Shown here: positions 58,070 through 64,000 of the stretch, piece by piece
Layout of the letters: each line of letters begins with the position of its first letter
Position numbering within the stretch: the first letter of the stretch is position 1
NCBI RefSeq assembly: GCF_900104725.1
Contig: NZ_LT629758.1
Location: 3,968,001-4,032,000, forward strand
DNA length: 64,000 bases
Direction: 5' to 3'
Source of the DNA: Actinoplanes derwentensis
GTDB taxonomy: Bacteria > Actinomycetota > Actinomycetes > Mycobacteriales > Micromonosporaceae
Made by a program: the position numbers and the translations under genes
The notes under the pieces: generated by a model
What the model saw: the letters and a program-made list of their open reading frames with translations, nothing else
Told to the model about the DNA's origin: nothing
Databases searched by the model: none

Positions 58070-59905
58070 TCAAACTGTCTGAGCAAGCCGATCAGCCAAA
58101 AGCTTGGCAAACCGAGCAGGATCCTCAAGATCCCCGCCCTCGGCAAGCAGAGCAGTCCCGTACAGAAGCTCAGCAGTGTCCGGCAGAGCGGAATCCTCAG
58201 CCCCCCGCTCGTGGGCGGCACGAAGACCGGACACCAGCGGATGGCTGGGGTTGAGTTCGAGGATCCGCTTGACCCGGGGCCCGTCCTGGCCCATCGCCCG
58301 GTACATCTTCTCCAGCGCCGGAGTGATGTCGTCGGAGTCGCTGACCAGGCAGGCGGCCGAGGTGGTCAGCCGGTGTGACAGCCGAACCTCCTTGACCTGC
58401 TCCTCCAGCTTCGTGCCGAGGAAGGAGAGCAGCGGACCGAAGTCGCCTTCAGGCTCCGGCTTCTCCTCGTCCTTGGGCAGATCGACGGACCCACGCGCGA
58501 TGGACCGCAGCTTCTTGCCGTCGAACTCGGGAACCGCGTCGGTCCAGATCTCGTCGACCGGGTCGGTGAGGATCAGCACCTCGTACCCCTGGGCCTGGAA
58601 CGCCTCCATGTGCGGCGAGTTCTCCACCTGGGAGCGGCTCTCGCCGGTCAGGTAGTAGATCTCCTCCTGCCCGTCCTTCATCCGTTCCACGTAGGCGGCG
58701 AGCGTCGTGGGCTCGGTCCCCTCGGTGGTGGCGAACGACGCGATCTCCAGGATCGGCTTGTGGTTGTCGGGCTCGGCGAGCAGACCCTCCTTGACGGCCC
58801 GGCCGAACTCGCGCCAGAACGTCGCGTACTTCTCCGGGTCACTGCCCATCAGTTCCTTGATGGTGGACAGCACCTTCTTGACCAGGCGACGCCGGATCAT
58901 CTGGATGTGCCGGTCCTGCTGCAGGATCTCGCGGGAGATGTTCAACGACAGGTCGGCCGCGTCGACGACACCCTTGACGAAGCGCAGGTAGTCCGGGATC
59001 AGCTCTTTGCTGTCGTCCATGATGAAGACGCGCTTGACGTAGAGCTGCAGACCACGGCGGGCGTCCCGCTGGAACAGGTCGTGCGGGGCCCGCGACGGGA
59101 TGAAGAGCAGCGCCTCGTACTCGAAGGTGCCCTCCGCCTTCATCGTGATGATCTCGAGCGGGTCGGACCAGTCGTGGCTGATGTGCCGGTAGAACTGGTG
59201 GTACTCCTCCTCGGTGACCTCGCTGCGCGGGCGCGCCCACAGTGCCTTCTGCGAGTTGAGGACCTCGTCACCGGCGCGGATCGGGAACGAGATGAAGTCG
59301 GAGTACCGCTTGACGATCTCCTTGATCTTCCACTCGTCGGCGTAATCGAAGAGGGCGTCGTCCTCGTCCTTGGGACGCAGGTACAGCGTCACCGTGGTCC
59401 CGACCGGCGCGTCCTCGGCGTCCTCGATCGTGTAGGTGCCGGCGCCCTCGGACTCCCAGCGGGTGCCGTGGCCCTCGGTGCCGGCCTTACGGGTCACCAG
59501 TGTGACCTTGTCAGCGACCATGAAGGTCGAATAGAAGCCGACGCCGAACTGGCCGATCAGCTCGGGGCTCTCCTTGGCCTCCTTGAGCTTGCCGAGCAGC
59601 TCCGCCGTGCCGGACTTGGCGATCGTGCCGATCAGCTCGACGACCTCTTCACGAGTCATGCCGATGCCGTTGTCACGAACGGTAAGTGTGCGTGCCTCGG
59701 CGTCGCTCTCGATCTCGATGTGCAGGTCGGAGGTGTCCGCCTCGAGGCCGTCCTGCAGCTTCGCCAGGCGCAGTTTGTCCAGCGCGTCGGAGGCGTTCGA
59801 GATGAGCTCACGCAGAAAGATGTCCTTGTTCGAATAGATCGAATGGACCATCAACTGCAGCAGCTGGCGCGCCTCTGCCTGGAACTCCAACGTCTCCATC
59901 GTCAC
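58070..59905 (-). CDS. htpG: Molecular chaperone HtpG (Hsp90)
   Basis: This 611-residue bacterial Hsp90 has an N-terminal GHKL ATPase: SNKDIFLRELISNASDALDK with the catalytic Glu and Asn, TVRDNGIGMTREEVVELIG, IGQFGVGFYSTFMVAD. The middle domain has RPRSEVTEEEYHQFYRHISH, YVKRVFIMDDSKELIPDYLR and NISREILQQDRHIQMIRRRL. The C-terminal dimerisation region follows. It folds or protects client proteins. Start GTG 59905 or ATG 59899; the protein is otherwise standard. It stands alone between two terminators or convergent genes. Confidence 0.97.
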   Translation of the reverse strand: MTMETLEFQAEARQLLQLMVHSIYSNKDIFLRELISNASDALDKLRLAKLQDGLEADTSDLHIEIESDAEARTLTVRDNGIGMTREEVVELIGTIAKSGTAELLGKLKEAKESPELIGQFGVGFYSTFMVADKVTLVTRKAGTEGHGTRWESEGAGTYTIEDAEDAPVGTTVTLYLRPKDEDDALFDYADEWKIKEIVKRYSDFISFPIRAGDEVLNSQKALWARPRSEVTEEEYHQFYRHISHDWSDPLEIITMKAEGTFEYEALLFIPSRAPHDLFQRDARRGLQLYVKRVFIMDDSKELIPDYLRFVKGVVDAADLSLNISREILQQDRHIQMIRRRLVKKVLSTIKELMGSDPEKYATFWREFGRAVKEGLLAEPDNHKPILEIASFATTEGTEPTTLAAYVERMKDGQEEIYYLTGESRSQVENSPHMEAFQAQGYEVLILTDPVDEIWTDAVPEFDGKKLRSIARGSVDLPKDEEKPEPEGDFGPLLSFLGTKLEEQVKEVRLSHRLTTSAACLVSDSDDITPALEKMYRAMGQDGPRVKRILELNPSHPLVSGLRAAHERGAEDSALPDTAELLYGTALLAEGGDLEDPARFAKLLADRLAQTV

Positions 59906-60018
59906 CCGTCTCCATCATGTCCGGTGTACCTCCCCGATCGTAGGACGCCCGCCGGTGGGACCGGTCACCCGGCGTCGAACCACCCCTCGTCAGGGCCGGA
60001 TATCCGCATTTTTCACGA

Positions 60019-60930
60019 TCAAGAACCGCGCAGGTGGGCGACGATCGGGAGGTGGTCGCTGGCGGTGCGCCCGAGAGTGCGGACCGCGGTCACGGTCAGG
60101 CCGCGGGCCATCACGTGATCGATGCGGGCGATCGGGAGACGCGCCGGGAAGCTGAAGGCGAAGTCGGCGCCGGCGGTGGTCAGCAGCGCGGTGACCGGCT
60201 TCAGGCCACGGTCGGCGGCGGTGGCGTTCAGGTCGCCGAGCAGGATCACGCGTACGGCTGGATCGGCTTGTAGCGCGGTGCCCAGGCGGTCGGCGCTGTC
60301 GTCGCGGTTCGCCGAGCCGAGGCCGGACGGGCCGAGACGCACCGACGGCAGGTGGACGACGTAGACGGCGATGGCACCGTGCGGGGTGTGGGCCACGGCG
60401 CGCAGGCCACGGTTCCAGTCGGGGCCGAACGCGGCGGGCCGGATGTCCAGCGTGGCGGCCTCGGTGAGCGGATAGCGGGACCAGAGGGCGACGGTGCCGT
60501 ACGCGACGTGGTGCGGTAAGTGGCCGGTGAACGCGGCGGCGTAGACCGGCAGTGCCTCCGGGGTGACCTCCTCGAGGGCCACCAGGCCGGGTTCGGCGGC
60601 GAGGAGCGCGCGCACGGTGCCCGCCGGGTCCGGATTCTCGTCGCTGGCGTTGTGCTGCACTGCGACCACGTCGTACGGGAGGTCGTCGTCCGGGATCAGG
60701 TGGCCGCCGAAGACCGTCAGCCAAGCGGCCAGCGGCAGCACCGTCGCGATCAGGACAGGCCGGGAGCGGCGCCGGACGGCGAGGGCGAGCAGCACGGGGA
60801 CGGCCAGGCCGAGCCACGGCAGAACGGTCGGCAGCAGACTCCCGCCGGGGACGGCACGGTGGAACAGCAGGAGGACGGCCACCAGGACCGCGGCGGGCAC
60901 GAGGAGGAGCCGGTCGAGGTTGGTGTCCAC
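60019..60930 (-). CDS. Membrane-anchored endonuclease/exonuclease/phosphatase (EEP) family protein
   Basis: This 303-residue protein starts at GTG 60930. The first 75 residues hold three TM helices (LLLVPAAVLVAVLLLFHRAV, LPWLGLAVPVLLALAVR, IATVLPLAAWLTVFGGHLI). The EEP domain follows: VQHNASDENP (N), GLVALEEVTPEALPV (catalytic Glu), VYVVHLPSVRLGPSG, RVILLGDLNATAADRG (catalytic Asp/Asn) and LGRTASDHLPIVAHLRG (DH pair). It is probably an extracytoplasmic phosphodiesterase or phosphatase anchored to the membrane. Confidence 0.92.
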   Translation of the reverse strand: MDTNLDRLLLVPAAVLVAVLLLFHRAVPGGSLLPTVLPWLGLAVPVLLALAVRRRSRPVLIATVLPLAAWLTVFGGHLIPDDDLPYDVVAVQHNASDENPDPAGTVRALLAAEPGLVALEEVTPEALPVYAAAFTGHLPHHVAYGTVALWSRYPLTEAATLDIRPAAFGPDWNRGLRAVAHTPHGAIAVYVVHLPSVRLGPSGLGSANRDDSADRLGTALQADPAVRVILLGDLNATAADRGLKPVTALLTTAGADFAFSFPARLPIARIDHVMARGLTVTAVRTLGRTASDHLPIVAHLRGS

Positions 60931-60968
60931 ACCGCGCGATACTCGCAGAACCGATCAAGCCGCTCGGG

Positions 60969-61865
60969 TCAGGCGGCCAGGATCTCGTTCAGGACCTGGC
61001 CCCAGACGGCGCGGGGCGGGAACTCGTGGCCCACACCGTCCAGCCAGACCAGGCGGGCACCGGGGATGCTGCGGGCCAACTCCTCCGGATGGTCGGCGGG
61101 GAACCGCTGGTCCAAGGTGCCGTGCAGCACGACCGTCGGGGTCTCGATGGTGCGGAGCAGGTCGCGGATCGGGGGGCCGTAACCGGCGAGTTGATGGTTC
61201 AGCCGGGTGGCGGCCAAGTCGGCGGACCGGTCGAAGATGCGCTCGGCCAGCCGGCGCAGCTGCGATTCGCCGGGCGTGAACGGGCCGCCGCGGGCGCGGA
61301 CCTCGTCGATCATGCGGGACACCGCGGACCGGCGGTTCGACCAGTCGGTCTCCTCGGTGGCCAGCCGGGCTTCCACCGTACCGACGCCGACTTTGATCTT
61401 CGAGGTCGAGACCGGGAGTGGGCCGCCCAGAGCGACCAGCGGGCTCTCCGGTGTGGGGGCGGCCAGCGGGCCGTCGACGGCCGCGGCGATCAGGGCGAGG
61501 CTGAGCACCCGGGACGGATAGTGCACGGCGATGCGCTGGGCCAGTGCGCTGCCGAAGGAGAAGCCGACCAGGTGCGCGGCTGGTAGGCGGAGGGCGTCCA
61601 GGACACCTACCGCGTCGTGCATGAGGTCGGCGGCCGAATAGTCGGGCGCACCGGCTGGGTAGGACGTGGAGCGGCCGGTGTCGCGATGGTCGTACCGGAT
61701 CACGAAGCGGTTCCCGGCGGCCAGCCGTCTGCAGAACTCGTCGTCCCACCAGTCCATCGAGCTGGCATCCCCGGCCAACAGCAGCATCGGGGGCTCGGTG
61801 GGTTCGCCGAAGGTCTCCACGCACATCTCGATGCCGTTCACCGGCATCATCGTCTCGTGCACCAC
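60969..61865 (-). CDS. Alpha/beta hydrolase (RdmC-like)
   Basis: This 298-residue cytosolic hydrolase has the oxyanion region LLLAGDASSMDWWDDEFCRR, YDHRDTGRSTSYPAGAPDYS, nucleophile elbow LVGFSFGSALAQRIAV, Asp in VVLHGTLDQRFPADHPEELA and the catalytic His in WLDGVGHEFPPRAVWGQVL. The layout is that of esterases such as aclacinomycin methylesterase RdmC. It probably hydrolyses esters or lactones; no partner gene points to a substrate. It is on the same strand as the EEP gene, 38 bp apart. Confidence 0.92.
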   Translation of the reverse strand: MVHETMMPVNGIEMCVETFGEPTEPPMLLLAGDASSMDWWDDEFCRRLAAGNRFVIRYDHRDTGRSTSYPAGAPDYSAADLMHDAVGVLDALRLPAAHLVGFSFGSALAQRIAVHYPSRVLSLALIAAAVDGPLAAPTPESPLVALGGPLPVSTSKIKVGVGTVEARLATEETDWSNRRSAVSRMIDEVRARGGPFTPGESQLRRLAERIFDRSADLAATRLNHQLAGYGPPIRDLLRTIETPTVVLHGTLDQRFPADHPEELARSIPGARLVWLDGVGHEFPPRAVWGQVLNEILAA

Positions 61866-61970
61866 GCAGTCATTGTGGCCAGGCTCACTGACAACGAGGT
61901 TACGCCGACATCACATCGGATGACCGGCCCGCTGAGAAGTTCCGGCCATCCGATGGACGACGAGGTGCGG

Positions 61971-62333
61971 TCAGGCGGTCGTCACGGCCGCGGCCTGGCG
62001 GGCCTGGTTGCGGACCACACGGAGGGAGACCGCGGTCAGGCCCAGGGCGACGGCGAACAGGGTCAGGTGCAGGTAGGGGTTGGCGATCGGCACGAAGCCG
62101 ATGATCGCGACCGGGATCTGGACGACCCCGATCAGAGCCGCGAGCAGCCAGCGACGGCCGCCGGCCCAGAGTAGAGCCGTCCACACCGGCGCGGACGCGA
62201 CCAGCAGGGTCAGCCCGTCGAGGACCGTGTGCAGAGCGGGGTTGTGCACCGCGTTGTGGGCGAAAGCCTGGGCGGGCGCGGCGACCAGCAGGCCGGCGAG
62301 AACGAGGGCGAGGACGACGGCGGCACGACGCAT
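61971..62333 (-). CDS. Small membrane protein with signal-like first helix
   Basis: This 120-residue protein starts at ATG 62333 behind GGAGGATCC; the frame upstream is non-coding. An N-terminal helix ending in PAQAFA could be a cleaved signal. Three more hydrophobic helices follow (LHTVLDGLTLLVASAPVWTA, WLLAALIGVVQIPVAIIGFV, LHLTLFAVALGLTAVSLRV). A HxxxH-like pair (FAHNAVHNPALH) before helix 2 might bind metal. Family not recognised. Confidence 0.7.
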   Translation of the reverse strand: MRRAAVVLALVLAGLLVAAPAQAFAHNAVHNPALHTVLDGLTLLVASAPVWTALLWAGGRRWLLAALIGVVQIPVAIIGFVPIANPYLHLTLFAVALGLTAVSLRVVRNQARQAAAVTTA

Positions 62334-62493
62334 GGGATCCTCCAGCGCAATCACAGGGTTGCTGCGAGTAATCAAAATAACACCATCAGGGTGCCTCACG
62401 TCTATTCATTCGCCCTGTCGATCATCACTCAGCGTTGTTGATCTCGGCCGAACGGCCCACTGGCCTACCTTGAGTGATCATGACTAACCTGCG

Positions 62494-62778
62494 TTGGTGC
62501 GTTTGATCGAGCTTGCCATGACCAGTGCCATCACCGTGAGTATCGGCGGTATTTCTTACGCTGCGTTAAACCCCAGGGAGTTGGAGTCGCGCGCCCAGAC
62601 AGTCGCCGACCAGGCCACCTGCCGGACCGTGGACACCGCGATCGTCGGGTACCTGATGAACAACGGAGAGGAGCCGACCGCCATCAGTCAGCTGGACAGC
62701 TACGTGCGCGGTGACATCTCGAAGTACCGCATCGTGAACGGCATCGCCGACGGGCCCGGCTGCGCCGACCTGCGTTGA
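62494..62778 (+). CDS. Small pilin-like or secreted protein
   Basis: This 94-residue protein has a start at TTG 62494 or GTG 62497. A short N-terminal hydrophobic stretch (LIELAMTSAITVSIGGISYA) is followed by the helical and C-terminal pattern ATCRTVDTAIVGYLMNNGEE, PTAISQLDSYVRGDISKYRI and DGPGCADLR. This resembles the body of type IV/type II pseudopilins (xTVDTAIV.Y...NG..P), with a disulphide-forming Cys pair, but without the usual prepilin leader. It is head-on with the CDP-alcohol phosphatidyltransferase gene, which ends 4 bp away. Confidence 0.55.
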   Translation: MVRLIELAMTSAITVSIGGISYAALNPRELESRAQTVADQATCRTVDTAIVGYLMNNGEEPTAISQLDSYVRGDISKYRIVNGIADGPGCADLR

Positions 62779-62781
62779 GGA

Positions 62782-63549
62782 TCAGCGGGTGGCCAGGGCG
62801 CGCGCCCGCGGAGCCGGGCGACGGCTGCCGGCCACCTGGCGGACCCGGGACACCTGGTGGAGCCAGACGATGTCGCGGCCGAACGACCAGGTCAGACTCG
62901 CCAGGGCGACAGCCAGCGCGAACACCGCGAACGCGGTCGGCAGCAGGCCGCTGACCACGACGGCGAGCATCACACCCTGCTGAGCGGCGACGACCTTGCG
63001 GCTGAACTTCGGCGGCAGCGCGGCGTTCATCCACGGCAGCGCCCACGACGCGACCACGAACAGATAGCGGAAGGCGCCGATCGCGAGCGCCCACCAGCCG
63101 AACTCGATGGCGGCGGCACCACTGAGGACCAGGATCAGGAACGCGTCGACCTCCATGTCGAACCGCGCACCGAGCGCCGAGGTGGTGCCGGTGCGGCGGG
63201 CCACCTGGCCGTCGACCCCGTCCATGGCCAGGGCCACCGCGGCGACCGCGGCGATCAGCAACGGCGAGGCGTCCGAGCCGACGATCATCGCGGTGACTCC
63301 ACCGGTGAGGATCGCCCGTCCGAGCGTGACCGAATTCGCCCAACCGAGCGTGGTCATGCCGGCACGATGTAACGCCACTTTCAGCAGCCCGCACAGAACG
63401 GCCCCGAAGACCACCCCGGCGAACCAGGCCCACGTGCTGAGACCGACAGTGAGCGCGAGGGTCGTCAGCAGGAGGAGCTGGGCGGTGAACCCGGCCAGCG
63501 GAGCCCTGGACTGGCTCATCGTGGTCGTGGCGGTACTGAAGGTCACCAT
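62782..63549 (-). CDS. CDP-alcohol phosphatidyltransferase-family membrane enzyme
   Basis: This 255-residue protein has about six TM helices. The catalytic CDP-OH motif reads DGVDGQVARRTGTTSALGAR then FDMEVDAFLILVL, matching D(G)2..AR..G...G...D...D with variant spacing. The family makes phospholipids such as phosphatidylglycerol phosphate or phosphatidylinositol; the product here is not clear. It is divergent from a zinc-type dehydrogenase gene across 84 bp, and the two may belong to one pathway. Confidence 0.9.
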   Translation of the reverse strand: MVTFSTATTTMSQSRAPLAGFTAQLLLLTTLALTVGLSTWAWFAGVVFGAVLCGLLKVALHRAGMTTLGWANSVTLGRAILTGGVTAMIVGSDASPLLIAAVAAVALAMDGVDGQVARRTGTTSALGARFDMEVDAFLILVLSGAAAIEFGWWALAIGAFRYLFVVASWALPWMNAALPPKFSRKVVAAQQGVMLAVVVSGLLPTAFAVFALAVALASLTWSFGRDIVWLHQVSRVRQVAGSRRPAPRARALATR

Positions 63550-63633
63550 TCCTCCTGCACGTAGGGTCTAGCTGCTGTCCCCGATCAACACGCTCTACGG
63601 GGAGTTTTGGTTCAGCTGTGGAAGGACGAATCC

Positions 63634-64000
63634 TTGGCGAAAGCGTTCTGGTTGACTTGCCCGGGAACCGGGGAACTACGCATCGAACAGGTGCCGGATC
63701 CCTCCGACGGTGAGGTGAGGGTCCGCACACTGCACTCCGGAGTGAGCCGCGGCACAGAGACTCTGGTGTTCCAGGGGCGGGTTCCGGAGAGCCAGTGGGC
63801 GGCCATGCGGGCGCCGTTCCAGGAGGGCGACTTCCCGGCGCCGGTGAAGTACGGATACCTCAACGTCGGAGTGGTCGAGGCCGGCGTACCGGAATTGATC
63901 GGGAAGACGGTCTTCTGCCTCTACCCGCATCAGACTCACTACGTGGTGCCGGCGTCGAGTGTGACCGTGGTGCCTTCGCAGGTGCCGGCCGCCCGGGCCG
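63634..64000 (+). CDS. Zinc-type alcohol dehydrogenase-like protein, partial
   Basis: The frame starts at TTG 63634 behind GAAGGA and runs off the window after about 122 codons. It reads [20 protein letters not shown] then [40 protein letters not shown] and [20 protein letters not shown], the N-terminal GroES-like domain of zinc-binding dehydrogenases. The NAD-binding half is outside the window. It is divergent from the phosphatidyltransferase, so the gap should hold both promoters. Confidence 0.8.
   Translation, partial: MAKAFWLTCPGTGELRIEQVPDPSDGEVRVRTLHSGVSRGTETLVFQGRVPESQWAAMRAPFQEGDFPAPVKYGYLNVGVVEAGVPELIGKTVFCLYPHQTHYVVPASSVTVVPSQVPAARA

Noticed and set aside
1..64000. Prophage, IS element or antibiotic gene cluster
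   Set aside because: No transposase, integrase, polyketide or peptide synthetase module, or phage structural gene is visible; the efflux and SDR genes are ordinary regulator/target units.

Overview
The window is chromosomal DNA from a high-GC Gram-positive actinomycete. The evidence is strong G/C third-position bias on both strands, many GTG and TTG starts, and several F420-dependent luciferase-like oxidoreductases. Other markers are a mycothiol-dependent enzyme remnant, a fused CydDC exporter, a FolP2-type dihydropteroate synthase paralogue and about nine TetR regulators. The gene style resembles Micromonosporaceae (Actinoplanes-like); that placement is inference. I see no rRNA, tRNA, CRISPR array, complete IS element or prophage.

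Region 1 (1-10 kb). A MarR regulator sits beside a perfect inverted-repeat operator. Next comes a secreted NlpC/P60 peptidoglycan hydrolase behind a c-di-AMP (ydaO-type) riboswitch. A BlaI/M56 antirepressor pair is divergent from cydA-cydB-cydDC (cytochrome bd oxidase plus its exporter), and BlaI-like operators lie between them.

Region 2 (10-25 kb). This is accessory metabolism with regulators: small unknown proteins, a SAM methyltransferase, and remnants of a maleylpyruvate-isomerase-family gene and of a leucine-rich-repeat-variant gene. It also holds an SGNH hydrolase with its TetR, an F420 oxidoreductase, a FolP2-like protein, a TetR/MFS efflux pair, a Cys-rich beta-propeller protein, a large secreted propeller-LamG protein and a TetR/quinone-oxidoreductase pair.

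Region 3 (25-45 kb). Here are an SDR with its TetR, two head-to-head secreted DUF4360 paralogues and an F420 oxidoreductase. An unknown four-gene cassette includes an HExxH metalloprotease. A RidA remnant and a secreted SMP-30/ScyD-like propeller follow. The centrepiece is a 1,362-residue STAND-type NTPase with TPR repeats, translationally coupled to a small two-TM protein. After it come a decayed LLM oxidoreductase, a GNAT, a serine hydrolase, a frameshifted WXG100-like gene, an SDR/DUF418 pair and an unknown overlapping gene pair.

Region 4 (45-64 kb). It starts with an XRE-HTH protein fused to MgtE_N-like repeats, followed by a mannosyltransferase-like membrane protein, a VOC protein and a fused MarR/DoxX remnant. 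Then come a GntP permease with a secreted aminopeptidase-type hydrolase, SDR/TetR and TetR/MFS modules with clear palindromic operators, a PfkB kinase and HtpG. The end of the window has an EEP-family membrane protein, an alpha/beta hydrolase, a pilin-like small protein, a CDP-alcohol phosphatidyltransferase and the start of a zinc-type dehydrogenase.

A 27-bp intergenic sequence recurs four times (10073, 42220, 46741, 50300) and is not explained by any gene. Several independent gene remnants (12.6, 31.2, 37.8, 40.7 and 49.9 kb) show that the stretch is actively eroding.
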